From: an uncultured Oscillatoriales cyanobacterium
GTDB lineage: Bacteria; Cyanobacteriota; Cyanobacteriia; Cyanobacteriales; Microcoleaceae
Direction: 5' to 3'
Assembly: GCA_903893625.1 (NCBI GenBank)
Contig: CAITND010000234.1
Location: 1 to 38,663, forward strand
Length of the DNA stretch: 38,663 nucleotides
The translations under genes and the position numbers were made by a program. Shown in pieces: positions 32,196 to 38,663 of this stretch (the stretch's first letter is position 1; each line of letters opens with the position of its first letter). The notes beneath the pieces are model-generated. The model was given only the letters and a program-made list of their open reading frames with translations, searched no databases and was not told the origin of the DNA.

Positions 32196-32863
32196 TAGAG
32201 AGAAACAGATTGTTCGGTTAATACCCGATCTACAGATTGCCGTAAATTCTCATCTGAATAATAACATTTTGCATTCTCCATCACTAGCTGGAGTGTCTGC
32301 TGACTGATTGGATTCAGATTTGATATTTTCAAAAGATGATTGAGAGCATCGGGTTGAATATCTTTAAAAAGTTGCCCAAGCGCAAAATTTAGAAACGGTG
32401 GAATGCAAATCTTGACTCCTGTAAAATCTAATTCTACAGGACGGTTTGCTATTAATTTAGGATAAATCAGGCGATATACTTTTTGACCCTGATCAGGAGT
32501 CATACAAAATTCACCAATAATTTGATGAATTTTATAACTAGGCACAGAAACAGACGAAACCAAACGGGTTAAACTCCGGTTTTCAGGTTCTTCAATCTTT
32601 TCTGTTGATTTAACAACTGTTAACAGATATTGACGATTAGATAATCTTGATGCTAAATAAGACTGTTCGTATAAAGCTGGATATCGTCTATTTAACCTGG
32701 AGTTTGATCGATATCCAATATCTCTTAGCAAAATACGGGAATTGCTTTGAGACTGTTGTTCTTCGGATTCATAATTAACAGCTACTTCACTAATTTTTAT
32801 CGTGGTAGTTGTAGTTGTATTTTCTTTAGATAAAATAGAGTGTGCAGAGTTAATGACTGTCAT
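32195..32863 (-). CDS. DUF4325/STAS-like protein, middle gene of the operon
   Basis: Read from ATG at 32863 it is 222 aa. GGAGGAG lies six bases upstream, and ATGA overlaps the TIGR04255 stop, so this start is preferred to the ATG at 32878. The C-terminal half has a DUF4325-type STAS-like core: KIHQIIGEFCMTPDQGQKVY, VELDFTGVKICIPPFLNFAL and the following DALNHLLKISNL, in which a beta strand ending DFTGV leads to a helix. The N-terminal 100 residues are Ser/Arg-rich and unlike known domains. STAS-like folds bind partner proteins or nucleotides; a control or scaffold role between sensor and PIN nuclease is inferred. Confidence 0.7.
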   Translation of the reverse strand: MTVINSAHSILSKENTTTTTTIKISEVAVNYESEEQQSQSNSRILLRDIGYRSNSRLNRRYPALYEQSYLASRLSNRQYLLTVVKSTEKIEEPENRSLTRLVSSVSVPSYKIHQIIGEFCMTPDQGQKVYRLIYPKLIANRPVELDFTGVKICIPPFLNFALGQLFKDIQPDALNHLLKISNLNPISQQTLQLVMENAKCYYSDENLRQSVDRVLTEQSVSL

Positions 32864-33678
32864 TTCATACTCCTCCATACGTTGTCCTGCATCTCTTGGC
32901 TCGTCAAAGCAACAAAACTTTGAATAATATATTGATGAGCTAAGTCAAACCATTCCTGCATCGAGTTTTGTGATTGATCAGAACCAATTCCACGAGCATT
33001 GAGTTCAAAAACAAATACATTTTGATTATCTTCTTCTCGGATTCCATTGCGAATGGATAGGTGTAATCGACCTATTTGATCAGGTAATAATAATGAAGTT
33101 CGCCAGTTAATCGCTTCAAGTTCAGGAAGTTGATCAAGGTTTATTTTCCAAAAAAAATTAGGAAAAATTTGATCAATATCTTCAATCCTGTTCCATCTTT
33201 CTCCTTGTTCAATATGGTTGACATAAGTGAGTTCATACTGTCTAGGAATAATTATTCCTAAATCATTTTCTTTAAGAAATTCTTCAAAGGTTGATAAATG
33301 GTTTTGAAAGGTTTTGATAACAGTTTGATATCGAGGATAGGTATCCTCAGATTCTATCTTTCTCCAATTATGTAGCAAGCGATCTCGCTGAAGTTGAATA
33401 ACTTTGTTACCGTTAGTTTCTATAAACCAGATTCTGGGTGTTGGCGGGATTTCAGAAAAAACAACATTGATATCCGGTGATTCGTCAAAAAATTCTATAG
33501 CTGGTGCTAAAGGGGGAAGTTCCTCGCATTCGGGGTACTCGTGTTTAAATTTCTGCCACAGCAAGCCAATGTGAGGCGTTAGTAGCAATTGTAGATCCTG
33601 AAATAAAATGCCACAAACGACCTCCACCACAGGCGGATTTTCGTATCCTAGAAAGGATTGGGTATTTACGATTGTCAC
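32860..33678 (-). CDS. TIGR04255 family protein, first gene of the operon
   Basis: This 272-aa protein starts with the family pattern YENPPVVEVVCGILFQDL, then IELQ-like VIQLQRDRLLHNWRK, RQYELTYVNHIEQG and LHLSIRNGIR...VFVFELNARG. TIGR04255 proteins are sporadic, occur beside mobile or toxin-type genes and have no assigned function. The start is GTG at 33678 with GGGAG about ten bases before it. The stop overlaps the next gene (ATGA), so three coupled genes form one unit. A role as sensor or immunity component is an inference only. Confidence 0.85.
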   Translation of the reverse strand: MTIVNTQSFLGYENPPVVEVVCGILFQDLQLLLTPHIGLLWQKFKHEYPECEELPPLAPAIEFFDESPDINVVFSEIPPTPRIWFIETNGNKVIQLQRDRLLHNWRKIESEDTYPRYQTVIKTFQNHLSTFEEFLKENDLGIIIPRQYELTYVNHIEQGERWNRIEDIDQIFPNFFWKINLDQLPELEAINWRTSLLLPDQIGRLHLSIRNGIREEDNQNVFVFELNARGIGSDQSQNSMQEWFDLAHQYIIQSFVALTSQEMQDNVWRSMK

Positions 33679-33787
33679 CTCACTTACTCCCGATATCTAG
33701 GGTCTGAGTTAGATTTTAGGTTATTGGGGCGAGTTGCCCTTGCTTCTATTATCCTTTAATTGCAATACTTTTACAACTCCCCATAGG

Positions 33788-33958
33788 TTAAGATCGTTGT
33801 GATACTTCCAAATAATTCAGCAGTTCTGGATCAAGAGTTCCTAACGGGGGTGCTTCTGGTTCTCCAACTCGGATGATATCAATATCTGGGTTAAAACGTT
33901 GTACCGCTAACTTCAATTTTGGGGGCAAATTTTCATCAAGGAGAAACCGAACTTTCAT
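33788..33958 (-). pseudogene. Truncated DUF5615 (PIN-like toxin) gene
   Basis: The 56-codon frame MKVRFLLDENLPPKLKLAVQ, RFNPDIDIIRVGEPEAPPL, GTLDPELLNYLEVSQRS is the N-terminal half of a DUF5615 protein (LLDENLPPxL with the first catalytic Asp). It stops at 33788, before the second conserved acidic strand (a VTxDxxx element), so the usual 110-120 aa length is not reached. The start overlaps the DUF433 gene by 23 bases, the normal order of this pair. The toxin has probably been inactivated. Confidence 0.75.
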
Positions 33959-34283
33959 ATTTTAATTTCTCCTGTTCTCGTTGTTGCTTAACCACTTGCA
34001 AACGTTGTCTTAACGGTGAAGGATGAGTGATAAACTCTTGATAATGTTGTTCTCGCTGTTTCCATAACCGCAATAGATAAGCATCCATCGCAGAACGATT
34101 TTGTAAATAATAGGTGATCACCGCATAAATTTTTTCAAGGTTGAGGGTGGGTAACTCCTGTAAAATTTGTTCCGGGGTGTATCCATCCAGATAATATTTG
34201 ATCACATCCTCAATGCCAATGCGATGACCTTTCAGGTGAATCTCATCAGGATTAATAAATTCTAAGTAATCTTGTAACTGCAT
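33936..34283 (-). CDS. DUF433 family protein (antitoxin-like)
   Basis: Read from ATG at 34283 (MQLQDYLEFINPDEIHLKGH) it is 115 aa; a GTG three codons upstream is an alternative. The DUF433 pattern is clear: HLKGHRIGIEDVIKYYLDGY, TPEQILQELPTLNLEKIYAV and ITYYLQNRSAMDAYL. A basic coiled C-terminal tail (LRLWKQREQHYQEF, LRQRLQVVKQQREQEK) should contact the partner. It precedes the truncated DUF5615 toxin with overlap, so an antitoxin role is likely. Confidence 0.85.
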   Translation of the reverse strand: MQLQDYLEFINPDEIHLKGHRIGIEDVIKYYLDGYTPEQILQELPTLNLEKIYAVITYYLQNRSAMDAYLLRLWKQREQHYQEFITHPSPLRQRLQVVKQQREQEKLKYESSVSP

Positions 34284-34586
34284 TGTTAACACGATACCCT
34301 ATATCTTTAATAATACCACTTTTCCCTAAATATTTTATCCTAATTTTTACCAATAACTTAATAGCTTTCCCTTAAATATTTAGCCAGTCGCCTATGAATT
34401 GAGGTATTATCTTTCTTTAAAAAATATTAAGTATAATTTAGGGCCTGAAAACCCTTTAGAAGCTATGTTAAAACAGAAGTGAAGACAGATTCAGTAGGAA
34501 AGGTAAAATTCAGCCCAAAAATTAACGACTCGCGCAGCTACCACCCTACTTTATCCCCTTTCAATCTGCAATTTTGGAGAATTCTA

Positions 34587-35207
34587 ATGACAACTGCTGC
34601 CAATTTAATTCGTCTTGCTGCTGGTGAAGTCGGGTATGCGGAATATCCTGCTGGTAGTAATGGTAATAAGTATGGCCAATGGTACGGGATGAATTACGTT
34701 CCTTGGTGTGCAATTTTTGTCTCCTACTGTTTTGATAAAATCAGTTTACCCCTCCCCATCAGAAGCGCCAACGGGTTCGCCTACTGTCCCGATGGGGTTT
34801 CCTGGTTTAGAAATCGGGGTCAATGGTTTTATGATCCCAAAGTCGGGGATGTGGTGTTTTTCTGTTGGCGAGGGGATGGAATTGCGGATCACGTCGGTAT
34901 CGTGGAATCAATTAAACCCGATGGCAGTATTATCAGTATTGAAGGCAATACAGGAGTTGGGAATGACTCTAATGGAGGTGAAGTCATGCGTCGTTCCAGA
35001 ACTCCGGGTATCATTTTAGGCTTCGGACGTCCCCCTTATACGAATCCCGTCGCCTCTCAAACTCAAGCCTCCCGTCCGACAACGCCAACACCTAAGCCGA
35101 CCCCTCCCCAACGTGAAATTGTTAAAGTTCCGCCGAATTATCATCAAGATTTAGTGGATCGATTACTGGGCAATAAATCGGATAAATCCCATAAAAATAA
35201 ATCCTAA
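34587..35207 (+). CDS. CHAP-domain peptidoglycan amidase-like protein
   Basis: Read from ATG at 34587 it is 206 aa, with GGAG eight bases upstream; the longer frame from a GTG at 34479 has no family support. The CHAP domain covers residues 1-150: catalytic C41 (PWCAIFVSYC), H102 (ADHVGIVE) and the E119/N121 pair (ISIEGNTG). CHAP enzymes cut peptidoglycan amide bonds. There is no signal peptide, which is like phage endolysins or type VI-like effectors that need another export path. A Thr/Pro linker (PTTPTPKPTPPQ) leads to a basic tail that may bind cell wall. It stands alone, divergent from queA. Confidence 0.85.
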   Translation: MTTAANLIRLAAGEVGYAEYPAGSNGNKYGQWYGMNYVPWCAIFVSYCFDKISLPLPIRSANGFAYCPDGVSWFRNRGQWFYDPKVGDVVFFCWRGDGIADHVGIVESIKPDGSIISIEGNTGVGNDSNGGEVMRRSRTPGIILGFGRPPYTNPVASQTQASRPTTPTPKPTPPQREIVKVPPNYHQDLVDRLLGNKSDKSHKNKS

Positions 35208-35245
35208 CTTCCTCTGTCACCATGATTTGATCTGGCTTTCAAAGA

Positions 35246-36430
35246 CTAACCGGAGGGTGCGTTAAATCGGGACAACACACCTTCTGGCAAAATCAACATC
35301 GCATCTCCAAAGGAAAAAAATCGATATTGTCGTCCGAATTCATTTGCTGGTTGTTCTAATACCTCTTGATATAAATTAAGTAAACGTTCTCGTCCAATTA
35401 ATGCTGAAACTAACATTAATAAACTCGATTTGGGTAAGTGAAAATTCGTAATTAATCCATCAATAACCCGCCATTGATATCCCGGATAAATAAAAATATT
35501 CGTTTTCCCACAATAGGGTTTAATTATCGATTTCGTTGCCTCCTCTGGAGCAGAAACAAAACCTGAACCCCCACCCTCAAAATATGCGATCGCAGCCCCT
35601 TCTAAAGCTCTTACAGCCGTTGTTCCCACCGCAATCACTCTCCCCCCTGAAGCTTTCGTTTTCTCAATTTTAGCAACGGTTTCAGCCCGAACTTCAATCC
35701 ATTCTGCGTGCATTTGATGGTCAATAATCTTCTCCACTTCCACAGGTCGAAAAGTTCCCACCCCAACGTGCAAAGTCACAAAGGTTTGATCAATTCCTTT
35801 GGCTTCTAAACGCTGAAATAATGCTTCTGTAAAATGTAACCCCGCAGTGGGTGCAGCCACCGCCCCAGAGCGTTCGGCATAAATGGTTTGATATTGTTCT
35901 GGTAACGCTTCTGTGTCCGTTATATAGGGGGGAAAAGGCATATTTCCAAACACCTCTAAAAACGGAATTAAAGACTGTCCCTCTGCTATTTCAAATTTTA
36001 ATAACCGTCCTCCCGTTTCCGCATCCGTTTCTAACACCGTCGCCCGTAATTTTTGAGCCTGAAAATTCTCCAGCGATGCAGGATTTGGTTCAAACTCAAT
36101 CACCGAACCCTGTTTAAATCGTTTACCCGGTTTGACTAACGCTAACCAACAATGATGTTGTTTTTCTTCCAGTAATAATACTTCTACCAGAGCCCCACTA
36201 CTTTTGCGTCCATAAAGACGAGCCGGAAGAACACGGGTATTATTTAGAACTAATAAATCTCCGGGTTTAAGCAATTCGGGTAATTCTTTAAACAGACTGT
36301 GGCGATGAGAGCTTGGGGAATCTACCACTAACAAACGGGAGTGATCCCTAGGTACAACTGGATTTTGAGCTATACGTTCCTCTAGAAGTTCATAGTTATA
36401 GCTTTCTAACCAATAATCTGACTGATCCAT
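35246..36430 (-). CDS. queA: S-adenosylmethionine:tRNA ribosyltransferase-isomerase
   Basis: A 394-aa enzyme that moves the ribosyl part of AdoMet onto preQ1 in tRNA to form epoxyqueuosine. Family blocks are present: PGDLLVLNNTRVLPARLYGR, the AAPTAGLHFTEALFQRLEAK segment, VTLHVGVGTFRPVEVE, TTAVRALEGAA and TNFHLPKSSLLMLVSALIGR. It is about 38 residues longer than E. coli QueA, mostly through loops around residues 115-160 and 285-310. The start is ATG at 36430. Confidence 0.97.
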   Translation of the reverse strand: MDQSDYWLESYNYELLEERIAQNPVVPRDHSRLLVVDSPSSHRHSLFKELPELLKPGDLLVLNNTRVLPARLYGRKSSGALVEVLLLEEKQHHCWLALVKPGKRFKQGSVIEFEPNPASLENFQAQKLRATVLETDAETGGRLLKFEIAEGQSLIPFLEVFGNMPFPPYITDTEALPEQYQTIYAERSGAVAAPTAGLHFTEALFQRLEAKGIDQTFVTLHVGVGTFRPVEVEKIIDHQMHAEWIEVRAETVAKIEKTKASGGRVIAVGTTAVRALEGAAIAYFEGGGSGFVSAPEEATKSIIKPYCGKTNIFIYPGYQWRVIDGLITNFHLPKSSLLMLVSALIGRERLLNLYQEVLEQPANEFGRQYRFFSFGDAMLILPEGVLSRFNAPSG

Positions 36431-36833
36431 TCTATCTTCTCTCTAATTGTCCTTCACCATTGAATTGCTTTGATCCGCCCTATCATGAGAAACTGACTAA
36501 TACTTAGAGAGTCCCATTGAGATCTGAATCGCCTCCCGTTTAATTCCTCTCAATTCCTATAATTTAGTTTGGGTAGAATCCCCCATAAGAAATCGGGTGC
36601 TTTTCCCCTATCTTATCATCGTTAATCTTGCGAAGATAGAGGTATAGAGTTATGTTGCCTACCGATCTGGTATTCGGAAGGGTTGCATTATTTTTAGTCC
36701 CGTTTTGACCTCAATCTTGTGATCGACGGGTATTACAGAAGAAGCACAAACACAGCCCTATTACTCTTTGTTGCAGGGTTCCGAACTGGAGTTAAGCAAC
36801 AAACAGGCGGGACAATCATGCAGGAGATGACCG
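36431..36833. other. Intergenic region between queA and a conserved hypothetical
   Basis: These 403 bases lie between divergent genes. A 75-codon open frame over its end shows no family pattern and overlaps the real gene at 36834 out of frame. AGGAG (about 36822) serves the next gene. No clear -35/-10 pair or palindrome stands out. Confidence 0.5.
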
Positions 36834-37223
36834 ATGGAATACCTTTACTACCTAGCCAATACAAGCCTTACTCTGAGAGTGATCGACTTTTTACGTTCAA
36901 ATCACTCCCTCCCGGTTCAGTTTATTACAGTGATTCATCAAATTGATGGCTGGATTGTCAAGATTAAAATGCGTCAATATCTGACACCACAAGAACACGG
37001 GGACTTTAGAGCGTTCATGCACGAATTGGGTGTTCCCTACGAACCCGATATGCGAATTTTAATGGCCCTTTGGGGCTTAGAAACAGGTCAATCCCCCCTC
37101 AGCGTCATGCGTCGCTATCAAGTTGCTGTCGTCTCTCATGGTATCCCTAACCGCGAAGATGTTGAATCCTTCAAAACCCAATTTGTTAGAGGGTTAGGTT
37201 ATTGTCCCGAAGCTTTAGCTTGA
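36834..37223 (+). CDS. Conserved cyanobacterial hypothetical protein
   Basis: This 129-aa soluble protein has a good AGGAG ribosome site nine bases before ATG. It contains EYLYYLANTSLTLRVIDFLR, the strand VQFITVIHQIDGWIVKIKMR, and helices EHGDFRAFMHELGVPYEP and PNREDVESFKTQFVRGLGYC. I do not recognise a named domain. It lies convergent with yraN (29 bases between stops), with no other partner. A housekeeping role is possible, given the ordinary codon use and neighbours. Confidence 0.7.
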   Translation: MEYLYYLANTSLTLRVIDFLRSNHSLPVQFITVIHQIDGWIVKIKMRQYLTPQEHGDFRAFMHELGVPYEPDMRILMALWGLETGQSPLSVMRRYQVAVVSHGIPNREDVESFKTQFVRGLGYCPEALA

Positions 37224-37251
37224 CTGTTGACCGTTAACTGTTAACCAATAC

Positions 37252-37710
37252 TTAGCTAAAGGCTGATTCAATATAATCTTGTAGAATCAGTCGGTAGCCG
37301 TTTAGGGAGAAAGGTTGACCGATTTTTATCAGGTGAGGAAAGGTGGGAATATCCTGGGAGACGGAGGTTTGAGTTGGGTGGCGATCGCATCCAACTAAAG
37401 CCACATCAAACCGACAAGGATATTCTATTAAATGGGGGCGATCGCTTAAAAATAATTCCGCCGTTTGAATCAATTTCGCTTGTTTACTGGGAGTAATTGC
37501 TAATAGTCCCCCCTGATCCCAATTGCGTTGACTGCGGGTTTTCACTTCAACAAAACTCAATAGGGGAAGGGTCGCCTGTTCCCTTTTTAACGCAATTAAA
37601 TCAATTTCTCCATATCGACAATGCCATTGATGATGCAAAATTTGCCAACCTTGGCTTTCTAACCAATAGCTTACCAAATTTTCCCCTAAAGAACCAATCA
37701 CTTTAGACAT
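37252..37710 (-). CDS. yraN: YraN family (UPF0102) putative endonuclease
   Basis: A 152-aa protein with the UPF0102 pattern: GSLGENLVSYWLESQGWQIL, HCRYGEIDLIALK (D37) and LLSFVEVKTRS (E55-x-K57), giving a PD-(D/E)XK nuclease-like site, followed by ITPSKQAKLIQTAELFLSDR. The family resembles Holliday-junction resolvases; its cellular role is not settled. The start at 37710 faces the terminator and CRISPR array. Confidence 0.93.
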   Translation of the reverse strand: MSKVIGSLGENLVSYWLESQGWQILHHQWHCRYGEIDLIALKREQATLPLLSFVEVKTRSQRNWDQGGLLAITPSKQAKLIQTAELFLSDRPHLIEYPCRFDVALVGCDRHPTQTSVSQDIPTFPHLIKIGQPFSLNGYRLILQDYIESAFS

Positions 37711-37740
37711 AGATCGGTTGTTTGTTGACTGTTAACATTC

Positions 37741-37778
37741 TATCCCTGGTTGCAAGACGATGACCAGGGATATTTTTT
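37741..37778 (+). terminator. Rho-independent terminator directly before the CRISPR array
   Basis: TATCCCTGGT (37741-37750) pairs perfectly with ACCAGGGATA (37763-37772) over 10 bp, with a 12-base loop and TTTTTT at 37773-37778. On the plus strand it would stop read-through into the array. The ATCCCTG core is also the start of the CRISPR repeat stem. Confidence 0.75.
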
Positions 37779-37811
37779 AGCGTCTTTTATCTTTGCTAAT
37801 GCCATTGTGAG

Positions 37812-38594
37812 GTTTCAATCCCTGATAGGGATTATAAGCTATTTCAACCTCCCTCTTAAGATTTGAGCCCCTAATAATTCTCCTGTTTCAATCCCTGATA
37901 GGGATTATAAGCTATTTCAACATCGTGAAATTTAATTCTTTACCGGGTGTTGACTGTGAGTTTCAATCCCTGATAGGGATTATAAGCTATTTCAACTTGA
38001 TATTAGCTTTAGCATTACCAGTCTGCCAACGCGTTTCAATCCCTGATAGGGATTATAAGCTATTTCAACAATAGCGATCAATTTGATTATTTATTAGAGA
38101 TGGCTTTTCGTTTCAATCCCTGATAGGGATTATAAGCTATTTCAACAACCGCATCAATTAACCGAGCGTTCAAGACAATTATGGAGGTTTCAATCCCTGA
38201 TAGGGATTATAAGCTATTTCAACCCCCCTCAAAGGAAGTGATTGTAGCACTAGCAAAAGAGTTTCAATCCCTGATAGGGATTATAAGCTATTTCAACAAC
38301 TCTAAATCGCCTCGAAAGTCCTCTGAGGATAAAAGTTTCAATCCCTGATAGGGATTATAAGCTATTTCAACTCCTATCGCACCGGAAAGCGTAAGGGAAG
38401 AATGATGTTTCAATCCCTGATAGGGATTATAAGCTATTTCAACATCAATCTTGTTCTAGGGGAGATATTACAGATTGTGTTTCAATCCCTGATAGGGATT
38501 ATAAGCTATTTCAACGCTACAGAGTTAAAAGCTGAAGATATTAAGGCTATCAAGGGTGTTTCAATCCCTGATAGGGATTATAAGCTATTTCAAC
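37812..38594 (+). CRISPR. CRISPR array, 11 repeats of 37 bp and 10 spacers
   Basis: Repeats start at 37812, 37885, 37960, 38033, 38110, 38187, 38261, 38335, 38407, 38479 and 38558. Each is GTTTCAATCC...CTATTTCAAC, 37 bases, and as far as I can see all are identical, with internal stem AATCCC-TGATA-GGGATT. Spacers are 36, 38, 36, 40, 40, 37, 37, 35, 35 and 42 bases. The repeat start (GTTTCAAT) and CAAC end suggest plus-strand transcription, with the leader at 37773-37811 on the left. The repeat type resembles those near type I-D/III-B loci in cyanobacteria; the class cannot be set from this window, since no cas gene is present. No spacer obviously matches this window. Confidence 0.97.
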
Positions 38595-38663
38595 CGCAGG
38601 CTTCTGAAACCCTTGATTTATTTGGTTTTCGAGGTTCGATTCTGACAACCTGAATTGAATATA
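38595..38663. other. Flank after the last CRISPR repeat
   Basis: Sixty-nine bases follow the last repeat with no further repeat, though one would be due by about 38631-38637 if the array went on. Hence the array appears to end at 38594. The sequence includes GGTTTTCGAGGTT and no degenerate repeat is visible. Any cas genes must lie further right. Confidence 0.6.

Noticed and set aside
36719-36946. 75-codon ORF overlapping the gene at 36834
   Set aside because: It lacks a ribosome site and any family pattern, and the other frame has AGGAG and better-formed protein sequence.
38402-38653. Open frame across the CRISPR repeats
   Set aside because: It is a chance reading of the repeats and spacers, with a repeated SLIGIISYFN peptide from the repeat itself.

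Overview
The window looks like a chromosomal accessory region of a filamentous cyanobacterium, probably in the Planktothrix/Oscillatoria/Microcoleus range. The basis is repeated GCGATCGC (HIP1) sites, many interspersed palindromes of the GAAACCCGGTTTC type, AT-rich coding sequence, several small families mostly seen in cyanobacteria (DUF433, DUF6887/DUF6888, Uma2, COP-type short genes), a phycobiliprotein-like fold, and a 37-bp GTTTCAATCC...TTTCAAC CRISPR repeat. The genus is an inference. I could not run any search.

Layout. 1-2.5 kb: the end of a TPR protein, a DUF433 gene, a PD-(D/E)XK-like protein and an antitoxin-like/DUF7689 pair. 3-7.3 kb: a 1447-aa soluble adenylate cyclase built from a substrate-binding-protein domain, six PAS-like domains (four in a 357-bp tandem repeat) and a class III cyclase domain. 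7.5-12 kb: an IS200/IS605-like scar, a fasciclin lipoprotein, a DNA methyltransferase fused to an Mrr-like nuclease domain, a Uma2 protein and a RelE/Phd toxin-antitoxin pair. 12.2-15.7 kb: metH. 15.8-17.4 kb: a DUF4160/DUF2442 pair behind a consensus promoter with palindromic operators, and a DUF6888/DUF6887 pair. 17.4-19.4 kb: tRNA-Val(GAC), two same-direction transposon-end sequences resembling those of type V-K CRISPR-associated transposons, a bacterial pentameric ligand-gated channel gene, an IS701-like relic, a MITE and a duplicated smc tail. 19.4-23 kb: smc. 23.2-24.2 kb: a toxin-antitoxin pair between two identical 102-bp direct repeats. 24.2-29.2 kb: an RNase III with an N-terminal Swt1-type HEPN domain, an orphan HigA and uvrA. 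29.3-34.3 kb: PIN modules, including an antitoxin built on a bilin-less phycobiliprotein-like fold, and a tightly overlapping TIGR04255 / DUF4325(STAS-like) / PIN operon. 34.6-37.7 kb: a CHAP amidase, queA, a conserved hypothetical and yraN. 37.8-38.6 kb: a CRISPR array of 11 perfect repeats with no cas gene in view.

Housekeeping genes (metH, tRNA-Val, smc, rnc, uvrA, queA, yraN) are separated by islands of toxin-antitoxin-like pairs, short nuclease genes and MITE-like palindromes. The best candidates for undescribed biology are the HEPN-RNase III fusion, the TIGR04255-DUF4325-PIN operon, the phycobiliprotein-like antitoxin, and the CAST-like ends beside tRNA-Val.
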